A stretch of 64,000 nucleotides of DNA from Isoetes taiwanensis (taxonomy: Eukaryota; Streptophyta; Lycopodiopsida; Isoetales; Isoetaceae). The position numbers and the translations under genes are program-made. The DNA lies in assembly GCA_021234155.1 (NCBI GenBank), contig JAJEKV010000009.1:8190546-8254545 (forward strand), written 5' to 3'. This document shows positions 1 through 11,344 of this stretch, piece after piece; position 1 is the stretch's first letter, and every line of letters starts with the position of its first letter. A model generated the notes under the pieces. The model worked only from the letters and a program-made list of their open reading frames with translations. It was not told the origin of the DNA and did no database searches.

Positions 1-73
1 TTATCTGGAGCACGATCCTTTGCCTGGATTCCGCTGCCATAATCTCTAGAGCCATTCAAGCTTATGCAAAGCA

Positions 74-427
74 TTAAGTAAACCTAGCCGACTTGTATAA
101 TTCAACACGTTCAAGTTCTGCCATAGCCGCTTCGATCTGGTCATCCATGAAAAGAAACCGAAAAATAGCTTGCCCTGAATTCTTTGTGGGTTGGGAGGAA
201 AAAGTGCACGAAGCGTTTCTTTGTTGCTGGCTAAAAAGGGATACCAGGCATGGGTTTTCCACATTGAAAAAAAGAGTTAACACCTTGTCGTTTTGTTTAA
301 AGTCTAAGAAATATTGTTTTGAACCATTAGGGGGAGTAAAACAAGAAGCATTGTCCTGGAATCCTTTGCAATGAACTTTGCTTGGGGTGCAATTAGCTTC
401 GAAACAAGGGGGTGTTTTATGTTGTTT
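74..427 (-). CDS. Unrecognised open frame at left edge
   Basis: One minus-strand frame stays open from about 427 down to a TAA at 74. It is Cys/Phe-rich in its first half and ends in an acidic helix-like stretch (DDQIEAAMAELERVEL). I do not recognise the family. It could be the last exon of a gene or a retroelement fragment. The opposite strand is also open over 93-374, so coding direction rests only on the more protein-like composition of the minus frame. No start codon or splice site is convincing. Confidence 0.2.
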   Translation of the reverse strand, partial: KQHKTPPCFEANCTPSKVHCKGFQDNASCFTPPNGSKQYFLDFKQNDKVLTLFFNVENPCLVSLFSQQQRNASCTFSSQPTKNSGQAIFRFLFMDDQIEAAMAELERVELYKSARFT

Positions 428-817
428 TCCTTAGGATATGGAAATATTTTAGTGATTTAAATACGTGTCTTAAGGACAAGAATCCTTAGCTTATAATTTG
501 TAGTCATGATGGATTGAAAGATATGTTAATGACGTAAACCGCAAATCAGAGGAACCGCATTAACTAGGATGGGTTTGTTAGACTAACAATGTTTGATGAG
601 TTATCGCAGAACATGGACAGTACGGCGTAAATGAACATCTTGTGGAGGAGTATAAGCGAACTTTGTGAATCATTTGCAATCCTTTATTTATGAAAATATC
701 TAAAGGTGTCAAGTCCTCTAAATGAATTGAGGCCATTTCTAATAGAATTGAAATGAAAGACCTCTAAATGAACCGAGGCAATTTATAGCCTAAAGGGCTG
801 GACTTGAATATTTCTGA
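428..817. other. No feature recognised
   Basis: AT-rich sequence with no long open frame. A short phrase about 'cctctaaatgaattgaggc' occurs twice near 715-775, which suggests a small local duplication. Confidence 0.4.
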
Positions 818-1022
818 TTGTGGACTCAATCAGGGTTGCAACCATGGATTTGATTGTAGTATATTTCTAGTTGAGAAATCAACTAGGGTTGCAGCCAAGG
901 ATTTGGCTGTGGTATATTTCTATTGAGAATTCAACTAGGGTTGCAGCCATGGATTTGGCTGTGGTATATTTCTAGTTGAGAATTCAACTAGGGTTGCAAC
1001 CATGGACTTGGTTGTGGTAAAT
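818..1022. repeat. Tandem repeat, ~54-bp unit, about 4 copies
   Basis: The unit contains 'actagggttgcagccatgg' followed by 'gtggtatatttctagttga' and recurs near 850, 905, 955 and 1005 with small changes (ggctgtgg/ggttgtgg). No coding reading is suggested. Confidence 0.8.
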
Positions 1023-2330
1023 TTGCCATATAATTCCTTGATCGAGGACGATCAATCCCGGGAAAGGGAGGAATTGATATGGTGGTGCTCGGGGAGCGGT
1101 TCAGGCTAATGCATCCAAAATTAATATTAGTTATTAGTTTGTCAAGGGTAGTCTAGATCCTAAACTATATTTTTAAATTATGATGTTTAGGCTATGATAA
1201 ATTCCTTAAAGCAATGAACCATTGAATATTTAGTTTAAATATAAGCATGGCTGATAACGGGTCGCGAACCCGTTAAGCTAAATCTCGGCCGAGAGCATAT
1301 CAGAGTAAGGAAAGGGTCCCGGATCATGGAAAATAGGATGATTTCATCCTGAAAAAGGTCCGGAACTAAGCCGAATCCCTGCTATTTGCCTTTTTAGAAG
1401 ATATTTTTGACTAGACAAACGTATTCCGAAAATAGATTGACCTGCGTCTATAAATTGCTTCGCTGGTCATGGTTTTAGAGTCTTCGGTTGAATGTTGGAG
1501 CTGAGTCCTTCTGTTTTGCCTGCGTCTTTACTGGATGAATCTGTTCTTTAAAGTTGAACACCTGGATGCTATTGGGAATGCGAGATAACGATTTCTTGCA
1601 GAGCCTTGACCCGGTTGGGTGGAGAGATTTGGGCTAAAGGCCTGGTTTTTGGAATGTTTAAAGATTTCATGTTTAAATTTCTGTTTTTCTCTGGCTAACC
1701 CATGATCTGTATCAGATCGACCCACTCAGGTCACCCCACGCCGAAGGGCCTTGCGTCGCGAACGCAGATGCGTTTTGCGCGCAGTAATTCGAGTCACCCA
1801 TTTTTGCATTTTTACATGTTAGATTGACATAAGATACGTTGCTAGATAGCTTAGAATTGAGTCAAACTTGCATTTTAGTATTTTATATCTTCCAAAAATA
1901 TTAAGTTTTAGTCAAAATCGACCCACTCGGATCACTCCATGAGGGCCTTGCGTCGCGAATACAGACGCGTTCCGCGCGGAGTAACCTGAGTCGAGCATAT
2001 TTGACCCAAATTTGTCCAAATTTTATCTAGTAAACTGTTTTATAGTGTTTCTTGACTTGTTTTGCTTAGATTTGCACTTCATTTTACACAGTTTGGACAT
2101 CTATAGCCTTAGAACACAGGTCTACCCGAACAAGAAGTCTTGGGCACGGAAACCTAGGCGGCCTTAGTCTATAAAGGGGGACCTCATTTGACATTTTTCC
2201 TTCACCAAATCTGCTCTCATCCACTCTAGGCGACTTCCCAGCTCCTTGTCAATCTTTCTCAACCATTTTCTACTCCAATCTTTGCTCAATGGCGCCCACA
2301 AACTTTGTTGAATGGTTGTTGGAGCCCCCG
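1023..2330. other. Non-coding stretch with an ~80-bp direct duplication
   Basis: A block beginning 'tcgacccactc', with 'gggccttgcgtcgcgaa' and 'gcgcg.agtaa', occurs at about 1715-1797 and again at 1916-1998. The start-to-start distance is about 200 bp. It is GC-rich with several CpG-rich words, unlike its surroundings. It may come from an old retroelement leader or LTR, but no termini are visible. Confidence 0.45.
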
Positions 2331-5300
2331 TGGCATGTTTGGCCACCTTGGCATGTTTGAGGCTAGGTGGGATTTTGGAGCCCACGGCATGTTTGTGCCA
2401 TCTTGGCATGTTTGAACCTAGGTGGCATGTTGGAGCCCACGGCATGTTTGAGCCACCTTGGCATGTTGGAGCCTAGGTGGCATGTTGGAGCCCATGTGGC
2501 ATGTTTGAGCCATGCACCTTGGCATGTTTGAGCAATCTTCGCATGTTTGACCCTAGGTAGCACGTTGAAGTCTAGGTGGCATGTTTGAGCCACCTTGGCA
2601 TGTTGGAGCCTAGGTTGCATGTTGGAGACTACGTGGCATATTTGAGCCTAAGGTCGCATGTTGGAAGCCCGCGTGGCATGTCTGAGCCACCTTGGCATGT
2701 TGGAGCTTATGTGGCAGATTAGAACCCGCGTGGCATGTTTGAGCTGCCTTGGCATGTTGGAGCCTAGATGGCATGTTGGGAGCCCCCTGTGGCATGTTTG
2801 AGCCACCTTGGCATGTTTGAGCTTAGGTGGCATGTTAGGGCCACCTTGGCATGTTGGAGCCTTGGTGGCATATTGGAAGCCCACGTGGCATGTTTGAGCC
2901 ACCTTGGCATGTTGGAGCCTAGGTGGCATGTTAGAGCCCGCGTGGCATGTTTGAGCCACCTTGGCATGTTTGAGAGTAGGTGGCATGTTGGTGCCTAGGT
3001 GGCATGCTTGCGCCACCTTGGCATGTTGGAGCCTAAGTGGCATGTTGGAGCCCACATGGCATGTTTGAGCCACCTTGGCATGTTGGAGCCTTGGTGGCAT
3101 GTAGGAGCCTGCGTGGCATGTTTAAGCCACCTTGGCATGTTTGAGCCTAGGTGGCATGTTTGAGGCACATTGGCAAGTTGGAGCCTAAGTGGTATGTTGG
3201 AGCCCATGTGGCATGTTTGAGCCACCATGGCATGTTGGAGCCTAGGTGGCATGTTTAAGAACCTTGGCATGTTGGAGCCTAGGTGGCATGTTTGAGCCAT
3301 CTTGGCATGTTAAAGCCACGTGGCATGTTTGAGATACCTTGGCATGTTGGAGCCGAGGTGGCATGTTGGAGCCCACATGGCATGTTTGAGCCACCTTGGC
3401 ATGTTAGAGCCTAGGTGGCATGTTGGAGCCCGCATGGCATGTTTGAGCCACCTCGACATGTTTGAGACTAGGTTGCATGTTGGAGCCTAGGTGGCATGTT
3501 GGAGCCCACGTGGCATGTTTGCGCTGCCTTGGCATGTTGGAGCCCACGTGGCATGTTAGAGCTGCGTGGCATGTTGGAGCCGCTAGGTCGCATGTTGGAG
3601 CCCGCATGGCATTTTGGAGCCTAGGTGGCATGTTTGAGCCACCTTGGCATCTTGGAGTCGAGGTGGCATGTTGGAGCCCACATGACATATTTGAGCCACC
3701 TTGGCATTTTTGAGCCTAGGTGGCATGTTAGAGCCACCTTGGCATGTTGGAGCCTAGGTGGCATGTTGGGAACCCACGTGGCATATTTGAGCCACCTTGG
3801 CATGTTGGAGCCTAGGTGGCATATTAGAGCCCGTACGTGGCATGTTTGAGCCACCTTGGCATGTTTGAGAGTAGGTGGCATGTTGGTGCCTAGGTGGCAT
3901 GCTTGAGCCACCTTGGCATGTTGGAGCCTAGGTGGCATGTTGGAGCCCACATGGCATGTTTGAGCCACCTTGTTATGTTGGAGCCTTGGTGGCATGTAGG
4001 AGCCTTGGTGGCATGTTTGAGCCACCTTGGCATGTGAGCCTATGTGGCATGTTGGAGCCTAGGTGGCATGTTTGAGGCACGTTGGGGAGTTGGAGCCTAG
4101 GTGGCATGTTGGAGTCCATGTGGCATGTTTGAGCCACCTTGGCATGTTGGAGCCTAGGTGGCATGTTGGAGCCTAGGTTGCATGTTGGAGCCCAGGTGGC
4201 ATGTTAGAGACCACGTGGCATGTTTGCGCTGCCTTGACATGTTGGAGCCCACGTGGCATGTTAAAGCCGCATGGCATGTTGGAGCCTAGGTGGCATGTTG
4301 GAGCCTGCATGGCATTTTGGAGCTTAGGTGGCATGTTTGAGCCACCTTGGCATCTTGGAGTCGAGGTGGCATGTTGGAGCCCACATGACATGTTTGAGCC
4401 ACCTTGGCATGTTTTAGCCTAGGTGGCATGTTAGAGCCACCTTGGCATGTTGGAGTCTAGGTGGCATGTTGGGAGCCCACGTGGCATGTTTGAGCCACCT
4501 TGGCATGTTGGAGCCTATGTGGCATGTTAGAGCCCGCGTGGCATGTTTGAACCACCTTGGCATGTTTGAGAGTAGGTGGCATGTTGGTGCCTAGGTGGCA
4601 TGCTTGAGCCACCTTGGCATGTTGGAGCCCAGGTGGCATGTTGGAGCCCACATAGCATGTTTGAGCCACCTTGGCATGTTTGAGCCTATGCGGCATGTTT
4701 GAGCCTAGGTGGCATGTTGGAGCCTAGGTGGCATGTTGGAGCCTAGGTGGCATGTTTAAGAACCTTGGCATGTTGGAGCCTAGGTGGCATGTTTGAGCCA
4801 TCTTGGCATGTTGAAGCCACGTGGCATGTTTGAGATACCTTGGCATGTTGGAGCTGAGGTGGCATGTTGGCCCATGTGGCATGTTTGAGCCACCTTGGCA
4901 TGTTAGGGTCTAGGTGGCATGTTCGAGCCCGCGTGGCATGTTTGAGCCACCTCGGCATGTTTGAGACTAGGTTGCATGTTAGAGCCTAGGTGGCATGTTG
5001 GAGACCACGTGGCATGTTTGCACTGCCTTGGCATGTTGAAGCCCACGTGGCATGTTAGAGCTGCGTGGCATGTTGGAGCCTAGGTGGCATGTTGGAGCCC
5101 GCGTGGCATTTTGGAGCCTAGGTGGCATGTTTGAGCCACCTTGGCATCTTGGAGTCGAGGTGGCATGTTGGAGCCCACATGACATATTTGAGCCACCGTG
5201 GCATGTTTGAGCCACCTTGTCATGATGGAGCCAAGGTGGCATGTTGGAGCCCGCATGACATGTTTGAGCCACCTTGGCATGTTTGAGACTAGGTCGCATG

Positions 5301-5875
5301 TTAGAGCCTAGATGGCATGTTGAAGTCCACGTGGCATGTTTGAGCCACCTTGGCATGTTGGAGCCTATCTGGCATGTTTGAACCATCTTGGCATGTTGAT
5401 GACATGTGTCATGTTTGAGCCACCTTGGCATGTTGGAGCCTATGTGGCACGTAGGAGCCCATATGGCATGTTTGAGCCACCTTGGCATGTTGGAGCATGT
5501 GTGGCATTTTGGAGCCTAGGTGGCATGTTTAAGCCACCTTGGCATGTTTGAGCCTAGGTGGCATGTTGGAGCCCACATGGCATGTTTGAGCCACCTTGGC
5601 ATGTTGGAGCCTAGGTGGCATGGCGGAGCCCACGTGTCATGTTTGCGCGACCTGACATATTGGAGCCTAGCTGGCATGTTGGAGCCTGTGTTGCATTTCA
5701 GAGCCTAGGTGGCATGTTTGAGCCACCTTGGCATGTTGGAGCCTAGGTGGCATGTTGGAGCCCGCATGGCAAGTTTGAGCTACCTTGGCATGTTTTAGAC
5801 TAGGTCGCATGTTGGAGCCTAGATGGCATGTTGGAGCCCACGTGGCATGTTTGAGCTACCTTTGCATGGTCGAGC
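2331..5875. repeat. 3.5-kb satellite array of 19-bp units (57-bp triplets)
   Basis: Nearly the whole stretch is built from 19-bp units of three main types: ggcatgttggagcctaggt, ggcatgttggagcccacgt and ggcatgtttgagccacctt. They tend to follow one another as a 57-bp triplet. Because 57 is divisible by three and stop codons are rare in the unit, long repetitive open frames appear on both strands (motifs such as KHATWAPTCHLGSN and SHLGMLEPRWHVG). I read these as by-products of the array. Units vary by point changes and small indels, with longer blocks duplicated (for example about 2880-3100 resembles 3770-3960). Confidence 0.93.
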
Positions 5876-5876
5876 C

Positions 5877-5961
5877 TCAAAAAACCATACTTCCTTAAAA
5901 AGAAATGGCTACTTAGAAACTACACCTAGTTATAAATCACACCTCAAAAAACCATACTTCC
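5877..5961. repeat. Dispersed AT-rich minisatellite, piece left of the LINE
   Basis: Units of the type 'aaccatacttccttaaaa' plus 'gctacttagaaactacacc' plus 'agttataaatcacacctc' end abruptly at the 5' end of the LINE. The same sequence resumes at about 9215 on the other side, so this is the target into which the LINE inserted. Confidence 0.75.
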
Positions 5962-6575
5962 TTGTTCAAGACAGACAAGCACAACCTGCACTGCGGGTGC
6001 ACAGTGGTGTGCGTGTGCAAAAGCTGCGATGTGCACCCCTCTTTGTGGCGACACGCTACTTTCCACATGCAGAAAGCAACTTCTATCACACCCACTCGGA
6101 TGTGGATAGGCTGGACCCCTATGTCGATCTATATGATGACATACAGCAGCATAAGCAGTTGGGCAGTGTCATACTCCTTGGAGACTTCAATGCACGCACC
6201 GGGGTAGAACAACCCATGAGATTTGATCCCTTGACTGATGATATCCTGCAGTTGCGTCCTGCAGAAGGAGCTTGGCCACAGACATCAGATAACAATCAGG
6301 TCACGCGCTATGGTCGACAGTTGCTTTTGCTCTGCAGTATCTTTGACCCGGTAATCTGCAATGGATCGCACGCTGGCCTTCCACCCATAAAGAGCACTTG
6401 TAGGCAGGAAAACCAGGGGGCGGATCTAGTGTGGTGGACTATGTGTTGGTGCCTGAGCAGGATATGCATGTCATCAAGCACTTTCAGGTGGGAACAACTA
6501 ATAGGGATGAAGAGATCGACTCAGACCACTTACCACTTTACTTGAAGTTGGCTTGGCAGGTTGTGCGAACCCTCG
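5962..6575 (+). pseudogene. LINE endonuclease domain (broken)
   Basis: The frame carries the exonuclease/endonuclease signature LLGDFNARTG near 6175-6205. After a frameshift around 6425 the adjacent frame continues with VVDYVLVPEQ and then SDHLPLYLKL near 6510-6545, which holds the catalytic SDH motif of the exonuclease-endonuclease-phosphatase fold. In a LINE this domain nicks the target DNA to prime reverse transcription. The first part of the domain (catalytic N and E motifs) is absent because of 5' truncation. Confidence 0.85.
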
Positions 6576-7039
6576 GTGCAACAACTCCTCACATGCCTCA
6601 CCATTTGGATTATGAACATGCGAGGGGCTTATGTCCGTGATGCTTATAGATGACTGGCAGAAATTTTGCAATATCCTACACTAGAGCAAATGTATGGCCG
6701 GCTAACCGATGTGCTTAGGGCTGCATGCGTAGAGGTGCTTTGGGATAAGCCGCCCACCTATTGACCTCCGTGAACACAACCTTCCCACGTAATCAATGGT
6801 TTGATGCAGAGTGCAAGGAACACAAACGCTGGCTCCGCCAAGTCACAGACCCTGCTTTACGCCCACATGCAGTCAGACAGTACCGCATCTTCCTTAAAGC
6901 TAAGAAAGCCAGGTACATTGCAGAAGCATCAAAGGGAAATGTTTTACCTCACGGAATGTCACCCCAGGACCTTCTGGCGAAGGGTTCTTAGAAAGCCAGT
7001 ACAACCCACAAGGAATATCACTCCCGAAGGCAATACTTG

Positions 7040-8000
7040 CAACAGCTATACGACCCTCAGGGTGCACATGCGGCAAAGATTACCCTTGCAAGAAGGCCCG
7101 GTCTTTGGAAATCACAGATTCGGACGTGGAACAAGGCTTACAAAGATCTTGCCAATGGGAAAGCCCCGACTTGGATGGTATGCGGCAATTGCTTAAGTGG
7201 GCAGGGGCCGTCCATAATACCGTGCTGACCGCCTTGTTCAACAAGGCATTACAGGAAGGCTTCCCGCTGCAGTGGACCAATAGCAGAGTTGTTCCCATCT
7301 ATAAGGCAGGTGACCCACATTGCCCAGCCAATTACCGAACAATCATGGTCAGTTCGGTATTTGCAAAACTGCTTGTTGGGATTCTCGGCGGCGGTTGACG
7401 GGTCAAGCGTGGTAGCGAGAGGTGCGGGCCCTCACCCAGGCAGGATTCAGACCCCGGCACTCAACCATTGACCACATCTTCACGTTGCGAACTCTGATTG
7501 AAGACAGCAGGAACCGCCGTCAGGATCTATATTGTTGCTTTGTGGATTTTGCGAAGGCGTTTGACACTGTGCCTCGGGAAAAACTATGGACAAGACTGCA
7601 ACAGCTGGGGGTTCTTGTAGATTTGCATAATGCAGTGTACAAGCTATATGAAATATGCTCGGGTCGGTTGCAGCAGACAAACCAACCATTTTATAGTAGT
7701 ATCGGGGTTCGTCAGGGATGCCCTCTCTCCCCAACATTGTTTGGGCTTTACATTGATCAATTGGAGAGATGGCTTGCTGATAATGGGGGCGATGGAGCTC
7801 ACCTTCTCTATCAGATCATCAGACAGTTAATATATGCTGATGATGTGGACCTCCTAGCTTACACACCAGCAGACATGCAACGACATCTCGATGCCCTCGA
7901 CACATTCTGCCAAGCGACTGATATGCGCGTCAACCTGGCTAAGACTAAGGTGGTTTTCATATCATCTTCACGTCAGCCGAGGGTCCCCTCCTTCAGTTAA
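7040..8000 (+). pseudogene. LINE reverse transcriptase domain (broken)
   Basis: Reverse-transcriptase motifs occur in order: NYRTI near 7330, GFRPRHSTIDHIF (7440-7480), DFAKAFDTVPR (7545-7575), GVRQGCPLSPTLFGLYI (7708-7755) and the catalytic YADDVDLLA (about 7830-7857). The two Asp of YADD are intact in this copy. The domain is split over at least two frames, with a shift near 7400, so no single product is possible. Downstream 8022-8645 (VEPVLLYGVEVWGP) is the thumb/linker region. Confidence 0.9.
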
Positions 8001-8021
8001 GTTGCATCCACATACAAGTAT

Positions 8022-9054
8022 TTGGGAGTGGAGTTTCCTTCTACTATGCACTGGGACACATCCATACGACTACGAGTGACGGCAGGCTGGAAGGCACTAT
8101 ATGCAATGCAAAACAATAGTCATAGAACGGAGTTGTATGATTGGGCCCATCAGTCACACCTGTTCAAGGTCTTAGTAGAGCCTGTCCTTTTATACGGGGT
8201 GGAAGTATGGGGCCCAGTAGTATCACTTGCTACTTGGAATGACTTGGAGCAGGTCCAGAAAGCCTTCTTAGTACGAGCACTAGGGGTGAAGTCCACAGTC
8301 CCATATCAAATTCTACTGCAGGAGACAGGATTCTTGCCTCTTCAGAGGGCGGCCCTTGATCGCCACATTATCTATTTTCGTAAGGTGGTCAATATGGGCG
8401 ATGCTCGTCTCCCTAAACTAGCTTATATCATGGCAATGGGGCCGCAGGCGCCAAGGCCTCTTTGGAGGGAAAAGAGAGCTCAATGGTTGGCTAGATGGAA
8501 TGTGCAGAGAACACGTGCATACATGTGCAAACAGGCGGATCGCCATAGCTTGAGGCAATATCTTGACGCTTGCTTCCTCAGCAAGCTTTGGGATGCCAAT
8601 GCCCTTGAACATGTCAAGACAAAGACACTATCAGGCGCCATATAAACCCCCGCATTGGAACGAGGCCCGCAATGCTACCTGCGTACCCACTTGCCCATGA
8701 AAAGGCGCGGACTCATTGCCTCTATTCGCGCACGGGGCACATCATCTTGAATTGAGGCAGGCGGATGGATTGGTGAGCCACGCCAGACTGCACTCATCCA
8801 ATCTTTGCCAAATGGGAGTCATTGAGGATGAATTTCATACCCTTCAAAGTTGCCCAACATATGATCAAATTTGGACGCCGCTTATCTTTGAGTTGGTCGT
8901 CCGCCAGCCAGCCGTTACATGTGACATTGAGCACATCATCCGTACGGGTGCTGGGATCATACCTTCAGGAGGTTATGGACATGCGAGATCAGCTATATCC
9001 TCGGGCACACACTTGACATGTATATATACATTGATGTATACTTGTACAGTTTGA
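8022..9054 (+). pseudogene. LINE C-terminal region with zinc-knuckle-like end
   Basis: A frame at 8022-8645 continues the polyprotein after the polymerase core. A later frame (8716-9054) holds Cys/His spacing of the LINE C-terminal type (NLCQMGVIEDEFHTLQSCPTY). An alternative frame ends with VLGSYLQEVMDMRDQLYP, which closely matches the end of the second LINE fragment at 11450-11722 on the minus strand (LGSYLQEVLDLRTHLCP). This confirms the natural C-terminus of the family. Confidence 0.75.
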
Positions 9055-9062
9055 CAGCATTC

Positions 9063-9131
9063 TTATTACTGCCACGGTTTTTCCCTCGAAAACCCTTCGG
9101 GGCGGGGGTTTTTTAACCCAGACAGTAATAA
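9063..9131 (+). other. Stem-loop in the LINE 3' tail
   Basis: TTATTACTG (9063-9071) pairs with CAGTAATAA (9123-9131). They enclose a core that starts ggtttttccctc and ends ggggttttttaaccc. Related cores with different outer stems occur at 11423-11475, 13822-13898 and 29694-29760. In LINEs such 3' structures are recognised by the element's own reverse transcriptase; that role here is inferred. Confidence 0.75.
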
Positions 9132-9214
9132 GTTTGATGCGCTCCTTATGGGTCCCATAGGCCGATTGGCCTCAGTGGACGATAAATAATCATTCTCATT
9201 CTCATTCTTAAGAA

Positions 9215-9345
9215 ATAACTACTTAAAAACTACACCTAATTGTAAACCACACCACTTCAAAAAACCATACTTCCTTAAAAAAACAACCACTTAAAAACAA
9301 CACCTACTTACAAACCACAACTGAAAAAATTATACTTTATTAAAA
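9215..9345. repeat. Dispersed AT-rich minisatellite, piece right of the LINE
   Basis: The sequence resumes directly after the LINE tail with 'taactacttaaaaactacac', 'ccatacttccttaaaaaaac' and 'ccacttaaaaac'. It matches 5877-5961, 9772-9960 and 15055-15425. Confidence 0.75.
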
Positions 9346-9348
9346 AGG

Positions 9349-9771
9349 GCAAATTATAAAAATGCCGCTATTTGTTTGCAAAATTGTGAAAATGCCCCAG
9401 TTTTAGGGGTAATCTTGATAAAATGACCATAACTTTCTTCTGGTAATCCAAATAGAAATGTATCCTTCAGGTGAATTATATATAAGGATGATATCTTTCC
9501 ATCAAAGCAATTACTTGAATCGGAGTCTGAAATCACAAGTTATGTTATTTTTTATACACAAATAAATTATAACTATAACTTAAGATTCCAGACTCTGATT
9601 TAAACGATTTTAGTTTTGATGGGAAGATATCATCTCAACTATAATTTATCTGAAGGACACATTCTTATTTGGATCGTCATAAAAAGTTATGGTTATTTTA
9701 TAAAAGATACATCTAAAATAGAGGCATTTTCGCAATTTTGCAAAAAAAATAGGGGTATTTTTATAATTTAC
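9349..9771. mobile_element. Foldback (palindromic) MITE-like element, ~200-bp arms
   Basis: The left arm starts gcaaattataaaaatgcc and the right arm ends with its near-complement ggtatttttataatttac. Matching continues inward for about 200 bp, for example 'gaccataactttc' against 'aaaaagttatggtta' and 'atgatatctttccatcaaa' against 'ttttgatgggaagatatcat'. The centre is near 9560. It sits inside the AT-rich minisatellite and has no coding capacity. The arms have drifted, so this is not a recent insertion. Confidence 0.85.
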
Positions 9772-9960
9772 TGTAGCTACTTCAAAACTACACCTAGTTA
9801 TATGAACCACACCTCAAAAAAAACAACACTTCCTTAAAAAATAGCTTCTTAGAAACTACACCTAGTTATAAACTACACCACTTCAGAAAACCATACTTTA
9901 TTAAAAAAACCACCACTTACAAACCACACCTCAAAACACCATACTCCTTTCAAAAATCTT
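9772..9960. repeat. Dispersed AT-rich minisatellite, third piece
   Basis: Units of 'actacacctagttat' and 'cctcaaaaaa' plus 'ccatacttt' continue on the right of the foldback element. The foldback and the LINE therefore both lie within one minisatellite tract of about 5.88-9.96 kb. Confidence 0.7.
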
Positions 9961-11344
9961 CTTTACTAAAATAAGATGGAGCTGGTATTTGTGCCTGGAA
10001 CGCCGCTGTGCAGACACATGCGGCATTCCCTTTCCACTTGCGGCTCCTCTTGCGGGACACAGGTTCGCTAGCATTCAATGTCAATTTGAACCCTTCCCCC
10101 TTGCCGCGTTATATTTCCGCGATGCGTTCCCTTCCCTGGTTGTGACCATCTGTTTCAAAATTTTGCATGCAATTACTCCCTACTTGCACGAGTTCTGCCA
10201 TGGAGTATCCGGCCTGCTGCTTAGAAGCAGTTTATAGCCAGGTTGTTTTATGCGCACACTGGCTGCTACAACGATTATATTGCAGTCGATTGCGTTGTAT
10301 TGACATTGATTCTGATTCCATGCTGCCGATTTACCACTTAGGCCGTAATCAATGATTTGGGCAGCTTTGTTGTCTCATATCCATACTGCAAATGCCATAT
10401 TCAGGAAGAGCTATACTCTTTTTTGCCTCTATTTCTTTCGATTGCTCTTTCAGTCAAGTTTTAATGTCGCTAGAGTCCCTTCTTCTAGATCATTTTCTCC
10501 TGATTCAAAAGGCCGATGCATTTATTTATTGATATAGGGGTTGGTCTGAGAGTACAGGCCGACATCGAGGTCAAGCCCAAGCAAGCTGCGAACTGGACAG
10601 AATAGAAGCAGATGTGGATGTGGATCATTGGGATTCAATGCAGATATTTCCCTTTTGATGATGGCGTCAGAGATATTTCCTTCATGATGATGATAGGTCC
10701 TGATATTGCAGGGTCTATGCCAGATTATGCCCCATCTGTTATGGCATCTGCTCTCGATGTCAGTGGTGCGGAAGGAAGAGTTGGATCCGGTAGACAAAAG
10801 GCCACTGGTAAACCAAGGCCCATGATCAGAAAGAAAGTGAATCATCTTCCCTCTCAACTCTCAACTCTACGCAGGCCTTCTAAATATTTTTCTTATGAAG
10901 CTTTAGTTATGCAGAGCTCTTTGGACTAAATTATGCAAGATGAAAGATGTTTGCACCTGTCATGAATGACATGTCTTACACTGAAGTGCCATAGAGGAAG
11001 TCCCAGGCAAATGAAAAATTCAGCAAATCTATTATTTTTTCATGTCTCTTCATGTTTCGTGGATGCTTTGTATAAAATTCCATGTTTTGTATTCTAGAAC
11101 TGTAAGATCATGCCTCCAAGGGTTGTAGATTTTCTGGCATTCTGCACGTAGAAGAGTTTTTTGGATTTTCCAAGGTATTTACATATTGATATATTTGCAT
11201 GTTTCATAAGGTGCATGTCCAGTACAAAAGTTCTATACGCTTCTTCTAGGCCAGATTTTATATTAATGGACTTTCTTCATTGTTTATCAGCTTCCTTGGA
11301 CAAGTAAAAAATGTGGCAATTGTGGGATTCATATTGAAGAAAGG
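9961..11344. other. Unassigned; one modest open frame at 10612-10929
   Basis: The 105-codon plus frame at 10612-10929 is Met- and Asp-rich at first (FDDGVRDISFMMM) and basic at the end (GRQKATGKPRPMIRKK). I recognise no domain. The flanking DNA looks like plant intron or 3'UTR (T-rich, AT-rich). It may be an exon of a decayed gene. Confidence 0.25.

Larger units (their letters stand above)
5962..9214 (+). mobile_element. LINE (APE-type non-LTR retrotransposon), 5'-truncated and frameshifted
   Basis: Ordered pieces of a single LINE polyprotein are found in several frames: an apurinic-type endonuclease, a reverse transcriptase, a C-terminal Cys/His zinc-knuckle-like region and a structured 3' tail. 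The 3' end is a short (attctc)n run. The element starts inside the endonuclease domain, so any ORF1 and the endonuclease N-terminus are missing. It is flanked on both sides by the same AT-rich minisatellite. The clade cannot be assigned by eye. Multiple frameshifts and stops make it non-autonomous. Confidence 0.9.

Noticed and set aside
2363-5708. Long open frames on both strands of the satellite (Met-Pro-Arg-Trp-Leu-Lys-type repeats)
   Set aside because: They exist because the 57-bp triplet is a multiple of three and poor in stops. Several frames and both strands are open at once and no start or end is conserved.
2331-5875. CRISPR-like array
   Set aside because: There are no unique spacers between constant repeats; the whole region is one satellite in a plant genome.
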